From contig PHBZ01000022.1 of the NCBI GenBank assembly GCA_002840755.1, positions 23,984 through 87,983 on the forward strand: 64,000 nt of DNA, written 5' to 3'. The stretch is from Chloroflexi bacterium HGW-Chloroflexi-10. GTDB taxonomy: Bacteria; Chloroflexota; Anaerolineae; Anaerolineales; Anaerolineaceae. Shown piece after piece: positions 52,493 to 61,675 of this stretch; the first letter of the stretch is position 1, and every line of letters starts with the position of its first letter. The position numbers and the translations under genes are program-made. The notes beneath the pieces were generated by a model. The model searched no databases and was not told the DNA's origin. It saw only the letters and a list, made by a program, of their open reading frames with translations.

Positions 52493-52621
52493 CACCTTTT
52501 CGGTGTCAAAAGATTTTGGCGTCTCTCCGTTTCTTGATACAAATTGATATTAATTTACCTTATTTGTTTATAATAGATATCTCGATCCCAAATAGTATGA
52601 TCGGATTGGAGTTATCCTCAA

Positions 52622-53761
52622 ATGAACAGCTCTTCCAACCCAAAAACTAACCTTCCGAAAAAATTCCTTCTCAAAATCCTTATCGGAGGGTTATCCATTG
52701 CGTTAATTTTGAGTGCAATACCCTTTAAAAACTTTTTTTCTCCGGTAAATGCTCAGAGCGGGGTTTGCACTGGTGAATTCCAATCGGTTGGAATTCCTCT
52801 AACCGAGCTTGGTACTGCTGAATACATCCGTATGGATGGGTTGAATACCGGTTTTTCCGGCGGCCTTTACCCGGATGGCAGCAATCAACGCCCGCCTGCC
52901 CACGAAATTGCCGGGAGAAACATCGCCAGATCGATTGTCCCGTTGGACAGTTCAGGCAGCCCGGACCCGGAGAATGGGAAAATTGTGATGCTCTCCATTG
53001 GGATGTCCAACACAAATGCTGAATACGATACGTTTTCAAAAAATGTTGAGGAAGACTCTCAGCTTCATCCACGTTTGATGTTGATTAATGGTGCTTTGGG
53101 CGGGCAAACTTCGGATAAATGGACCGACCCAAACGCAATCAGTTGGCAGGAATTGTCGAACACGCTGGAACGGTATCAAGTAAGCGCTCAACAGGTCCAG
53201 GTAGCCTGGATCAAGGAAACCCAAACCAGAGGGGGCGATTTTCCGGCCAAAGCCCAGGCCCTGCAAGCTGATCTGGAACAGATTCTGAAAAACTTGAAAG
53301 CGGCTTACCCAAACGTGAAAATCGCTTATTTTTCCAGCCGGATTTATTCATATACCTATTGGCGTGGTTTAAGTCCCGAACCGAATGCTTACGAAACCGG
53401 CTTTGCGGTAAAATGGCTGATTGAAAAACAAATCAATGGCGACCCGGAACTAAATTTTGACCCCCAAAATGGACCGGTTACTGTTCCTTATCTTTCATGG
53501 GGTCCATACTTGTGGGCAGATGGTCAAAATCCGCGTGAGGATGGCCTGGTGTGGCTCCCCGAGGACCTGACATTCGATTGCACCCATCCCACCGAAAGCG
53601 GAAGGCAAAAAGTTGCCGGCATGCTCCTGGACTTTTTTAAAACCGATACAACCACCCGGATATGGTTTATGGAAAATTTCACTGAAGACAGTGATATTTA
53701 TTTACCTCTCGTTACCCATACAGCCCAGCCTCTGCCGGGAGCTTCTGTCTTCGCTCGTTAA
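52622..53761 (+). CDS. Secreted SGNH-hydrolase-like protein
   Basis: A 379-residue exported protein with an N-terminal hydrophobic segment at about 20-38 (KILIGGLSIALILSAI) and AQS cleavage-like end. The mature part has SIGMSNT near 126 as the candidate nucleophile block, NGALGGQTSDKW as the oxyanion-like block, and DCTHPTESGRQKVAGMLLDFF near the C-terminus as the Asp-x-x-His block of SGNH/GDSL hydrolases. This points to an esterase or acetyltransferase acting outside the cell, perhaps on polysaccharide, but block spacing should be checked. It stands alone; GGAG precedes the ATG by about 9 bases. No close family is recognised. Confidence 0.6.
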   Translation: MNSSSNPKTNLPKKFLLKILIGGLSIALILSAIPFKNFFSPVNAQSGVCTGEFQSVGIPLTELGTAEYIRMDGLNTGFSGGLYPDGSNQRPPAHEIAGRNIARSIVPLDSSGSPDPENGKIVMLSIGMSNTNAEYDTFSKNVEEDSQLHPRLMLINGALGGQTSDKWTDPNAISWQELSNTLERYQVSAQQVQVAWIKETQTRGGDFPAKAQALQADLEQILKNLKAAYPNVKIAYFSSRIYSYTYWRGLSPEPNAYETGFAVKWLIEKQINGDPELNFDPQNGPVTVPYLSWGPYLWADGQNPREDGLVWLPEDLTFDCTHPTESGRQKVAGMLLDFFKTDTTTRIWFMENFTEDSDIYLPLVTHTAQPLPGASVFAR

Positions 53762-53805
53762 GAATATGGCGCGATCGGTCACCATCATCGAGGCTGATTT
53801 TTAAA

Positions 53806-54684
53806 TCAATTTCGGCTCTGCCATGTGACCATATATTCTAACAATCCGTCACGGCTCTCTAATAACGGATCAGCTGCTACCCATTCACCAGCCAGTCCCT
53901 GTTCACACAGGGTCAGTTCAAAGTGACACATCGCAATCCCAATGTCCAGGCGTTGCACATCCGCAAGGTTGGCCAGGTTGAACAAAAAACTACCTTTGCC
54001 GTAACCGGGTGTGCGCTGGCAATAAAAATGCCATAGCTGTCCACTGCGCACAATCCGCCACGGTTGTTTATTGGATGCCGAAGGACCAATCCGCACCATT
54101 TCAAGCGCTTCTGCGTACTTGTCAGCACTAATTTGCGATAAAGGATTCGAGAAACTATCCTCAAAAAACAGATTCTCCCACGGCAACCGCCAATCACTTC
54201 GAGCTGTACGCCGGATGACATCCTTACTTCGACCTTCAGGGTCCGCATATCCGGTAGCAATCACAGCCGGAATTACTTCTCCGTTTTGTTTGTCTATTTT
54301 TTGGGCAAAACTGCTTTTTGTAAAAGTTCCACCCAGCCAGCATGTGCCTAAACCAAGCGCGGTTGCTTCCAAAACAGCCTGCTCCATCGCATAACCGAAA
54401 TCTTCAATCCCATGTTTCGTTGGTTGCACTGCCCCAATAATGAATCCGGTGGCATTTTTAATAAAACCGTATGTCCCCAAACCCCGCAAGGCAGAATGGT
54501 CTTGTTGTGTTGCGGCGCTCAAGGTAAAACGCACCTGAGAGCCTAGTGGACCGGTGTTTAATTGACTTAAACGCTCTTGAAATGCAACCTGCACATCAGA
54601 TGCAATAGGTGTTTTCATAAAGCGCCGGCACGAATAGCGCTGGCGGATAATTTGTGTAATAGTGGTATCGGGTTCTGTTGCCAT
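53806..54684 (-). CDS. Nitroreductase-family flavoprotein (TM1586-like)
   Basis: A 292-residue FMN protein of the duplicated nitroreductase fold: the N-terminal half has RQRYSCRRF (FMN phosphate-binding), MEQAVLEATALGLGTCWLGG and a second half has KYAEALEMVRIGPSASNKQPWR, LDIGIAMCHFELT. Length is longer than single-domain enzymes and similar to TM1586 relatives. It probably reduces nitro or quinone compounds with NAD(P)H, but the substrate is unknown. It is single, convergent with the SGNH-like gene and divergent from the serine hydrolase. AGGA precedes the ATG. Confidence 0.85.
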   Translation of the reverse strand: MATEPDTTITQIIRQRYSCRRFMKTPIASDVQVAFQERLSQLNTGPLGSQVRFTLSAATQQDHSALRGLGTYGFIKNATGFIIGAVQPTKHGIEDFGYAMEQAVLEATALGLGTCWLGGTFTKSSFAQKIDKQNGEVIPAVIATGYADPEGRSKDVIRRTARSDWRLPWENLFFEDSFSNPLSQISADKYAEALEMVRIGPSASNKQPWRIVRSGQLWHFYCQRTPGYGKGSFLFNLANLADVQRLDIGIAMCHFELTLCEQGLAGEWVAADPLLESRDGLLEYMVTWQSRN

Positions 54685-54922
54685 CTTTTCCTCAGGTCCA
54701 TTTTTCCTCTAAGTGTACTTTGTTTTTCCGCACCGTCAATCTGGTAATATCTTGGCACTTCCGCAAAAATGATAGATTTTTAGCCTTCTTTATCAATACA
54801 CTATCCAGAAAGATAGGTAGTTTTTCTCTCTTCAGTGGGGGAAAAATAACTAACAAACCTTTAAGATTTAGAAAATAAAACAATGAACTCATATTCAATC
54901 ATTGGGTCTCCTGAAGGAAATT

Positions 54923-56488
54923 ATGATGAAATTTTACAAAACAATTACTCTCATCCTCACTATCGCGCTCATCTTCAGTGCATGCCTGCCGTCTAAATCG
55001 ATTGCCCGTCCGGTCGCCGGACCAGATTACTGGCCAACGCAAAACTGGCAAAGTTCCAGTCCGGAACAGCAAGGTATGGATTCAGCGAAATTGGCAGATA
55101 TGCTGGAAGAAATTAATCAAAATAAAACCAATATTCATTCCTTGCTAATTATCCGCAACGGCTACCTGATAACCGAAGTCTATTTTCACCCATACACGCA
55201 GGATACAAAAGAACATATACAATCCGTTACAAAAAGTGTCATTGGCATGCTGGTTGGCAAAGCAATCGGAGATGGCAGCATAAAAAGCGCAAACGAAAAA
55301 TTAGTCAGTTTTTATACCAACCGCACTTTTTCCAATACCGGTGCAAAGAAAGATTCCATCCGGTTGAAAGATCTGCTTTCTATGTCTTCAGGTTTGGACT
55401 GTCAGGAATTCTCCGGAACCGGTACAACCATGGAGCAAAGCCCGGATTGGGTTCAATTTATGTTGGATTTGCCTGTCACCACTACGCCAGGCCAACAATT
55501 TGGTTATTGTAACGGGAATGCTCATTTACTGTCTGCCATTCTGGAAAAAACTAACCATCTGAATACTCGTATCTATGCCAATCAGGAGATTTTCCAGCCG
55601 TTAGGCATTCCTTTCGTTAGCGAATCAGATTGGGGTGCGGACCCTCAGGGGTTCAGCCTGGGTGGATTTGGCCTGCATCTCAGACCAAAAGATCTGGCAA
55701 AACTCGCCTTTTTATATCTCCACCATGGCAAATGGGAAGATCAGCAAATTATTCCAGCTTCTTGGATCGCCGAGTCAACCACCCAACAAACCAAAAAGGA
55801 AGATGGTAGTGGATATGGCTACCTCTGGACGGTCTATCCTGAAGATGGGCACTATGCTGCCCTGGGGCTAGGCGGCCAGCAAATCCATGTATATCCACAA
55901 AAAGACCTGATCTTCATTGTAACCGCCGGGTTACCAGCTTTTGCAGAAGCACCCGAAATCGAGAAAATGCTGGGTGAATTTATTCTACCGGCAATTCAAT
56001 CCGAAAATTCACTACCAGAAAATGCGGCTGCATTTTCCAGGCTGCAAAAAGCCGTCGAGTTTGCCGCTAACCCGCTTCAACCAATCCCAAGCTTACCTGA
56101 TGTCGCGTTGAATATTTCGCAACAGGTCTACAAATTTGAAGAAAATCCGGTCGGTTGGCAAACCCTGAAACTTGATTTCAAACCGGGAGCAAATACTGCA
56201 CAGCTGATCCTGAATGACTCCACACCCGTACAGGTTGGCTTGGACAATCTCTACCGGCTGTCCAATACGGAATTATTTGTTGATTTACTCATACGTGGAA
56301 GCTGGACGGATAAAACAACTTTTGTTATTGATTATCCCTACGCAATTTCTGGACCAATAAAACTAGGGGAATTAGGCGCTACCCAAATCAGTATCAAATA
56401 TAGCGAAGATGCCATTCAAACCACCATTCAGCCTCTCATTTTTGGCGGTGAACCAATTGTTTTCAATGGTGTAAAAATTAATAATTAA
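54923..56488 (+). CDS. Serine beta-lactamase-related lipoprotein hydrolase
   Basis: A 521-residue lipoprotein (lipobox FSAC at 18-21). The start at 54923 follows AAGGA at 4 bases; a second ATG adjoins it. The class C beta-lactamase/DD-peptidase fold has Ser101 in SVTKS with Lys104, the YCNGN motif (YxN), and LGLGGQQIHVYP in place of the KTG box. The C-terminal 140 residues after about 375 form an extra beta domain of unknown role. Such proteins are often esterases or peptidases acting on cell wall or D-amino peptides rather than antibiotic-degrading enzymes. The domain has no close neighbour genes that would help. Confidence 0.87.
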   Translation: MMKFYKTITLILTIALIFSACLPSKSIARPVAGPDYWPTQNWQSSSPEQQGMDSAKLADMLEEINQNKTNIHSLLIIRNGYLITEVYFHPYTQDTKEHIQSVTKSVIGMLVGKAIGDGSIKSANEKLVSFYTNRTFSNTGAKKDSIRLKDLLSMSSGLDCQEFSGTGTTMEQSPDWVQFMLDLPVTTTPGQQFGYCNGNAHLLSAILEKTNHLNTRIYANQEIFQPLGIPFVSESDWGADPQGFSLGGFGLHLRPKDLAKLAFLYLHHGKWEDQQIIPASWIAESTTQQTKKEDGSGYGYLWTVYPEDGHYAALGLGGQQIHVYPQKDLIFIVTAGLPAFAEAPEIEKMLGEFILPAIQSENSLPENAAAFSRLQKAVEFAANPLQPIPSLPDVALNISQQVYKFEENPVGWQTLKLDFKPGANTAQLILNDSTPVQVGLDNLYRLSNTELFVDLLIRGSWTDKTTFVIDYPYAISGPIKLGELGATQISIKYSEDAIQTTIQPLIFGGEPIVFNGVKINN

Positions 56489-56751
56489 ACGGCCATCTGA
56501 ATTAGCAAGGATAAAACCAACAGGGAAACATGCGTCGAATACCTGATGCGTGTTTCCCAATTCCCCAGTCCACATTTTATAAACCTTTTTATTTGCCGGC
56601 CTACCTGAAAATTCTACTGGTGGCCTTCCGATTGGTGAAAAAGCTGCCTTATTGCTTGCCTCACCGGGAGTTTTACTCTTCATAAAACGCACAAATATCC
56701 TTGTCACAATTAATGCTTTAGTCTATGATTAACTCACAGAGGGAAAAAAAC
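56489..56751. repeat. Possible intergenic repeat element with hairpin
   Basis: The gap contains a 13-pair hairpin at 56523-56535 / 56546-56558 (two G-T pairs) with a 10-base loop. The minus strand is open through most of the gap and reads peptide-like (including SPIGRPPVEFSGRP and GNTHQVFDACF). It may be a dispersed repeat or small gene, and I do not recognise it. Confidence 0.25.
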
Positions 56752-57264
56752 ATGATTCGCCCTGAAACCCAAAATGATTATTCCACAATCTACCATATCA
56801 ACCAGTTGGCTTTTGATGAACGTGAAGCCGAAGCGCGACTGGTAGATACCCTTCGCCAAACTTCTGCCTTTATCCCTGAACTTTCGTTGGTTGCCGAAGA
56901 AGAAGGCCGCATCGTTGGTCATATTCTCTTCAGCCATATACACATTGAAACCCCTCACGGCAATATACCCGCCATTGCCTTGGCTCCAATGGCCGTATTG
57001 CCGGATTTTCAAAACCGCGGTATTGGCTCACAATTGGTGCGGGAAGGCTTGGCTGCCTGCAAACATCTGGGGCACGCTATCGTGATTGTTTTGGGGCATA
57101 CAACTTACTACCCGCGCTTTGGCTTTTCCGCTGCATTGGCAAAAGCGCTCGAATGTCCTTACGGTGATTGCGGCGATGCCTGGATGGCCATGGAACTCAT
57201 CCCCGGCGCGTTGGCTGGCATCCAGGGGAAAGTCGTCTACCCACCTGAATTTGATGGGGTTTAA
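56752..57264 (+). CDS. GNAT-family N-acetyltransferase
   Basis: A 170-residue enzyme that moves an acetyl group from acetyl-CoA to an amine. The start at 56752 is preceded by AGAGGG. The fold has RPETQNDYSTIYHI, LSLVAEEEGRIVGHILFS, then the CoA loop LAPMAVLPDFQNRGIGSQLVREGL (read in parts), and YYPRFGFSAA near the end, typical of YhbS-like predicted acetyltransferases. It stands alone. The substrate is not known. Confidence 0.9.
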   Translation: MIRPETQNDYSTIYHINQLAFDEREAEARLVDTLRQTSAFIPELSLVAEEEGRIVGHILFSHIHIETPHGNIPAIALAPMAVLPDFQNRGIGSQLVREGLAACKHLGHAIVIVLGHTTYYPRFGFSAALAKALECPYGDCGDAWMAMELIPGALAGIQGKVVYPPEFDGV

Positions 57265-57372
57265 TGATGTCTTCTGCTTTGTTGAAGATTGAGACAGGCC
57301 GAATAATTCCTGTAATCCTAATTTTTTACTAAAAACATCCAATAGCAATAAGGCCATATTTTTACTAAATGC

Positions 57373-57400
57373 AAGAGCTGGAATAACCCCGGCTCTTTTT
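57373..57400 (+). terminator. Terminator after the acetyltransferase gene
   Basis: AAGAGCTGG pairs with CCGGCTCTT (one G-T pair), followed by TTT and ATTTT, about 110 bases after the stop. Confidence 0.7.
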
Positions 57401-57517
57401 ATTTTCCCTACCCTGGTTACTCTGCAAACCTACCCTTAAACCTATCCGGAGATAGGCGACAGGCAGCCGGCCTAAAAGTAAACTAGCATGGTAGTAGAAA
57501 ATATTTTAGGAGAAAAA

Positions 57518-58051
57518 ATGAAAAACACAAACAAACTTTTTACCGTTCTGATCATCTCGCTTTCACTGCTCAGCCTGATTGCCTGTAACCCGCTCCAAAG
57601 TTTCAACCTGGACTCCGATCAGGTTGTGGAAAATGCCGCAGATATTACCGATTTCGATCTGCCCGAAGGTTACCAACCCGATTTTAGCGTCAATGTGAAT
57701 GGTTACCGTATTGCAGCATTCAACCCCGGCGACGGCATCAGCCACATCTATTTCCTCCAATCTGAAAACGAAGTAGATGAAGAGACCTTACAAAAGGCGC
57801 TGGACAAGCTCGTCCCCGGTACCAAAGACCGGGAGTCACGCATGAAGGTTTTGGAAACATACGCTATGGTTATCCGCGGCGAAGATACTACCGTCATCAT
57901 CAACGAAGGCATCAATTCAGAAAACGTGAAGTATCGCCAGGCCATGGCTGCCTTTCCGGGCAAGTTGGGTCCTGCAATGATAGTAATCTCCGAACCGACC
58001 AGCACCTGGGATCAGGAGAAGATCAACGTATTTCTGGAATCGATCCGCTAA
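57518..58051 (+). CDS. Small lipoprotein of unknown function
   Basis: A 177-residue protein. The ATG at 57518 has AGGAG 5 bases upstream. A signal peptide ends in LIAC (lipobox) at about 20-23. The mature part is mixed alpha/beta (DLPEGYQPDFSVNVNGYRIAAF, VIRGEDTTVIINEG) with no recognised domain. It starts a plus-strand run of six genes to 61670. Confidence 0.7.
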   Translation: MKNTNKLFTVLIISLSLLSLIACNPLQSFNLDSDQVVENAADITDFDLPEGYQPDFSVNVNGYRIAAFNPGDGISHIYFLQSENEVDEETLQKALDKLVPGTKDRESRMKVLETYAMVIRGEDTTVIINEGINSENVKYRQAMAAFPGKLGPAMIVISEPTSTWDQEKINVFLESIR

Positions 58052-58123
58052 ATGTAATCAGCAGGATGCATGAAGCAAAACAGGCATCCTGCTCCAAAAA
58101 ATTCTTTCAATCCGGAGTAAAAA

Positions 58124-58753
58124 ATGGAAACAACAATGGAACACTTTGGTCAATGGGGTTTTGTACTCATCTGGTCAATCCTCGGTTCAATTTTTATCGC
58201 TTTCGTACCTTTCTACAAAAAAAGCCAGCGTAAACCAGCCAGTGTTTATATCGCTTTTATGGTGGCAATGGCCTTCGAAATGTTCGGCATTCCTATGAGT
58301 ATGTACATCATTTCCTGGCTGGTCGGAACCAAAATACCGGAGGGTGTATTCTGGGGGCATACCCTGGTGGAGCAATTCGGCCACCTGGGCATGTATATCG
58401 GCACCGTGCTCGCCATCATCGGCATTATCCTGGTTGTCCTGGGATGGAAGGAAGTCTACCGCCGTTATTGGAGCAAAGAAGAAGGCAAAGGTGAACTGAT
58501 CACCGACGGAATTTACCGCTTCATTCGTCATCCGCAGTACACCGGATTCATGCTGATAACTCTGGGCATGCTGCTGGATTGGGCTACCCTGTCCATGCTG
58601 ATCATGTGGCCTATCCTTGGCATACTCTATTACCGCCTGGCACGCCGTGAAGAACGTGAACTGCAGCAGCAATTTGGCGAAAGTTACCGCCAGTATATGC
58701 AGCAATCCTCTATGTTCGTCCCCATGCCAAAACTGGTAAAACGCCCTGCCTGA
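58124..58753 (+). CDS. ICMT/PEMT-like integral membrane methyltransferase
   Basis: A 209-residue membrane protein with about five segments (13-28, 40-60, 84-108, 140-155 and 157-172 approximately). The C-terminal half has the isoprenylcysteine carboxyl methyltransferase / PEMT motif: GIYRFIRHPQYTGFML, with the RHPQY SAM-binding element, and RREERELQQQFGESYRQYM. The substrate might be an isoprenoid or lipid carboxyl or amine group. It lies 72 bases after the lipoprotein gene and is followed by a small protein, a SAM methyltransferase and a CPBP protease. Rce1-type and ICMT-type enzymes act one after the other on CAAX proteins in eukaryotes; whether this pair does something alike is inference. 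Confidence 0.85.
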   Translation: METTMEHFGQWGFVLIWSILGSIFIAFVPFYKKSQRKPASVYIAFMVAMAFEMFGIPMSMYIISWLVGTKIPEGVFWGHTLVEQFGHLGMYIGTVLAIIGIILVVLGWKEVYRRYWSKEEGKGELITDGIYRFIRHPQYTGFMLITLGMLLDWATLSMLIMWPILGILYYRLARREERELQQQFGESYRQYMQQSSMFVPMPKLVKRPA

Positions 58754-58764
58754 ACACACCGCCC

Positions 58765-58801
58765 GGCATACCAGCCAGAGAAGAACCCGGGCTGGTATGC
58801 C
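58765..58801. repeat. 12-bp inverted repeat inside the lipoprotein-MBL run
   Basis: GGCATACCAGCC pairs with GGCTGGTATGCC around a 13-base loop. It has no T run, so it is more likely an mRNA-stabilising or attenuating hairpin than a full terminator. Confidence 0.5.
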
Positions 58802-58818
58802 AGAATGGAAATATAAGG

Positions 58819-59061
58819 ATGGAAACAAACGAAAGACCGACTATTTACCAGATCCGCCTCAAAGGACATCTGGATGAACGCTGGATGCGCTGGTTCGATG
58901 GGTTGATCATCTCCCAACATCGCGATGGAGAAACCTTTATCAGTGGCATTGTGCAGGACCAGGCTGCTCTGCATGGCATCCTTAATCGCATCCGTGACCT
59001 GGGTATGGAATTAATCTCTGTCCAGCGCTTCGAATCGACCGATGAAACCGAAAATGAATAA
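58819..59061 (+). CDS. 80-residue hypothetical protein
   Basis: I do not recognise this small acidic protein. It has an alternating pattern suggesting a ferredoxin-like fold (IYQIRLKGHLDERWMRWFDGL, then TFISGIVQDQAALHGILNRI, then LGMELISVQRF). Similar small proteins occur in other Chloroflexota, often beside methyltransferase genes, as far as I can recall. It overlaps the next gene's upstream starts. Confidence 0.55.
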   Translation: METNERPTIYQIRLKGHLDERWMRWFDGLIISQHRDGETFISGIVQDQAALHGILNRIRDLGMELISVQRFESTDETENE

Positions 59062-59074
59062 TTGGGAACAAAAC

Positions 59075-59668
59075 ATGAAATCCACTGAACAAACGCTGCC
59101 TGCGTCAACCTACGAACCGTCCAACATTGAAATCAGGTTGACCCTTTCTCTGGGATTAACCATTCTCAGCCCTTATTACCGCAGCTTTGCGCACAGCCTG
59201 AGCCTGCAAGGCTGCGAGCGCGTGCTGGATTTCGGCTCCGGCTCGGGAATATGTTCCCGGCATATCGCCGCCCGGCTTCAAAATTCTGGCGGCCAGCTCG
59301 CCTGTGTGGATATCTCGCGCGGCTGGATGAACGTTATCCACAAGACTCTGCGCAGCTACAACCATGTGAGCTATCACCTGGGCCACATCACGAACCTGGA
59401 TCTCCCGGATGCAGCCTTTGATGTTGTGGTAATCCATTATGTTCTGCACGATATACCGGCAGCAGATCGCTCCCGGGTGGTAAACACACTGGCCAGAAAA
59501 CTGAAACCCGGTGGGCGTTTCATCCTGCGCGAGCCTCAGAATGAAGGGCTCACCTGCACGGAACTTAAACAGCTTGCCATCTCAGCTGGGCTTTCCTCTT
59601 CCAGGGTAATAACCCGCAAAGTCTTTATCGGCTCCGTTATCGACGGGAACTTTACGAAAAAATTATAA
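59075..59668 (+). CDS. Class I SAM-dependent methyltransferase
   Basis: A 197-residue methyltransferase, taking the ATG at 59075. Upstream in-frame ATGs at 59042 and 59054 are also possible and would overlap the previous gene. SAM-binding motif I is VLDFGSGSGICSRHI, motif II is ACVDIS, and IHYVLHDIP and LKPGGRFILREP are motifs typical of lipid or small-molecule methyltransferases. The acceptor is unknown. It lies between the 80-residue protein and a CPBP protease in the same run. Confidence 0.87.
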   Translation: MKSTEQTLPASTYEPSNIEIRLTLSLGLTILSPYYRSFAHSLSLQGCERVLDFGSGSGICSRHIAARLQNSGGQLACVDISRGWMNVIHKTLRSYNHVSYHLGHITNLDLPDAAFDVVVIHYVLHDIPAADRSRVVNTLARKLKPGGRFILREPQNEGLTCTELKQLAISAGLSSSRVITRKVFIGSVIDGNFTKKL

Positions 59669-59687
59669 AACTTTAAGGAATTCAATC

Positions 59688-60728
59688 ATGAACAACGCTT
59701 CACCAAATACAAAAAAATCAAATTTCGCCAAAAATCATCCTGTCATCTCCTTTCTGTTGATCACCTTCGCCTGGACCTGGCTGTTTTGGTTGGCAGCCAT
59801 TCCATTCCGTTCACAAAACGACCTGCTGGTAATGTCGATGGTGATGGTCGGCGGCTTCGGCCCCGCCCTCGCCGGTGTTGTCACCCTTGCATGGGCAAAC
59901 GGCTCAAAACCGGATTTTTCAGGTAAAAAGATGCTTACCCTGGGCGCTTCTGCATTGGTTATATTTGCCGTCATGGCCTGGCGTTACCAGTTGGGTAACA
60001 TCGCTGATTTTCAAACCCTGGCACAAGACCTGACTCTGTCCATGCCAATCCTCATGCTGTCTGCCGCCGCCTGCCTGGTGGGCGGATGGGTCATTTCCAG
60101 CGCTGTCTCCAGGAACAGCTCTGTTCGCGCAGGTATGGCTTCCATTTTACCCACCCGTCTGTCTCTTGGCTGGACGCTGTTCGCCTTTTTCTCTTTTACC
60201 GGAATGATACTGCTCAGTTGGGGTGTATCAACCCTGTTGGGAATGCCGGTCGAATATCCACCTATATGGGGACGCTCCATTCTGGAAGTTGGCCCTATCT
60301 TTTTGAGTGTATTTCTCCTGACCGCGCTCGCCCAGGGCGGTAATGAAGAACCCGGCTGGCGCGGTTTTCTGCAGCCGGCTTTGCAAAAGCGGTTCAACCC
60401 ATTGGTCGCCGCGCTGATTGTCTCACTTTTTTGGTCGCTTTGGCATTTACCCCTCTACCTGAACGGCTTTTACCCCGGCGATCTGCTGCAGGGTATGCTC
60501 GGCAGCGGTATCTACCGCATCTTATTGGCCATTTTCTTAGCCTGGGTCTATAACCGTTCTGGCAATAACATCTTCCTCATGGTCATTTTACACACAACCT
60601 TTAATGTCATGGTCAACTTTCTGCCTGTATCCGATGGCATCCTCTTAATCCTCTGGTTGCTGGTTGTAATCGCCATCATTATCAAAGATAAAATGTACCG
60701 GAAACTTCCGGAAAATCCACTGGGGTAA
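59688..60728 (+). CDS. CPBP-family intramembrane metalloprotease
   Basis: A 346-residue membrane protein with about eight segments. Signature motifs are EEPGWRGFLQPAL, FWSLWHLPLYL and VILHTTFNVMVNF. It is the second CPBP protein of the window (the other is at 19147-20025) and differs in sequence. AAGGA lies 8 bases before the ATG. It sits 19 bases after the methyltransferase gene and 30 bases before the MBL gene. Rce1-like proteolysis of a small partner is possible. Confidence 0.9.
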   Translation: MNNASPNTKKSNFAKNHPVISFLLITFAWTWLFWLAAIPFRSQNDLLVMSMVMVGGFGPALAGVVTLAWANGSKPDFSGKKMLTLGASALVIFAVMAWRYQLGNIADFQTLAQDLTLSMPILMLSAAACLVGGWVISSAVSRNSSVRAGMASILPTRLSLGWTLFAFFSFTGMILLSWGVSTLLGMPVEYPPIWGRSILEVGPIFLSVFLLTALAQGGNEEPGWRGFLQPALQKRFNPLVAALIVSLFWSLWHLPLYLNGFYPGDLLQGMLGSGIYRILLAIFLAWVYNRSGNNIFLMVILHTTFNVMVNFLPVSDGILLILWLLVVIAIIIKDKMYRKLPENPLG

Positions 60729-60758
60729 TTCCCTTTGAACCATAGAATTGAAAATCTC

Positions 60759-61670
60759 ATGAAGAAAAAAATACTGTTCCCCATCGTCTTTATATGTGCC
60801 TTACTGGCATTCGTTCTGGTCTTTTTTACCATCCGCCAATACCAATCCAATCAACAGGTTGCCAGGGAATGGCAAACTATGCCGAACAATGCGCCGGTTC
60901 TTACAAGCACCACACATCTGGAAATCATTCCTCTTTATGAAGCTGCTGGTAATGCAGAGCAATTCAGCATCGGTCATGGGGTTTCGTACCTCATCCGCAC
61001 TGATTCCGGATCAGTTTTACTGGATGCCGGGTTTAATCCGGAAAATTCCGAAACCGTTCCATTTGCCCAAAATATGCAAACATTGGGCATTTCCTGGGAG
61101 GAAATCCAGGCTGTACTCATCTCCCACCGCCACCCGGACCATGTAGGCGGCATGGATGCCTGGAATAACCATACACTGAATTTGGGTGATATACCCAGTA
61201 GTCTACCCGTTTATACACCGGTTGGAATGAAATTTCCGGGTGTCGCTGTCAGTAGAGATCCATTCCTACTGACTACCGATATCGCCACCACCGGCGCAAT
61301 TTCTTACCCGGAAGTATTTCCCCTTTCGTTGCTCGACCCCAAAGGCAGTGAACAGGCGCTTGTCATTCATGTTGCTGGGCACGGCCTGGTGTTGATTACC
61401 GGGTGCGGCCACCCAACCCTCGAAAAATTAGTCAGCCGCGCCGAAGCATTGTATGGAGAATCAGTTATTGGTGTGATCGGAGGCTTACATTTAATGAACG
61501 CCACGGCCAGCGAACTCCAGCCGCAAATTAAATTCTTGCAAGCTCGTCAACCGCAATGGATTGTGCTATCTACCCATGATAGCGGGCCAGCCGCATTGGA
61601 CGCTTTCCAGGCCGCCTTCCCACACGTTTATCAGATCCTGGAAGTTGGCGAAAGTATTCTGATCCCATGA
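60759..61670 (+). CDS. Membrane-anchored MBL-fold metallo-hydrolase
   Basis: A 303-residue protein, starting at the ATG at 60759; a TTG eight codons upstream is less likely. One N-terminal membrane segment (ILFPIVFICALLAFVLVFFTI) anchors it. The metal motif is SHRHPDHVGG, with GHGLVLITGCGHPTLEKLV and GGLHLM supplying further ligands, as in 7,8-dihydropterin-type MBL hydrolases. The substrate is unknown. It ends the run; PlsY converges from the other strand 5 bases after its stop. Confidence 0.88.
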   Translation: MKKKILFPIVFICALLAFVLVFFTIRQYQSNQQVAREWQTMPNNAPVLTSTTHLEIIPLYEAAGNAEQFSIGHGVSYLIRTDSGSVLLDAGFNPENSETVPFAQNMQTLGISWEEIQAVLISHRHPDHVGGMDAWNNHTLNLGDIPSSLPVYTPVGMKFPGVAVSRDPFLLTTDIATTGAISYPEVFPLSLLDPKGSEQALVIHVAGHGLVLITGCGHPTLEKLVSRAEALYGESVIGVIGGLHLMNATASELQPQIKFLQARQPQWIVLSTHDSGPAALDAFQAAFPHVYQILEVGESILIP

Positions 61671-61675
61671 ATTGT

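Noticed and set aside
54923..56488. Calling the serine hydrolase a beta-lactamase resistance gene.
   Set aside because: It has the fold and SxxK but lacks the KTG box, has a lipobox and an extra C-terminal domain, so it is more like an esterase or peptidase.
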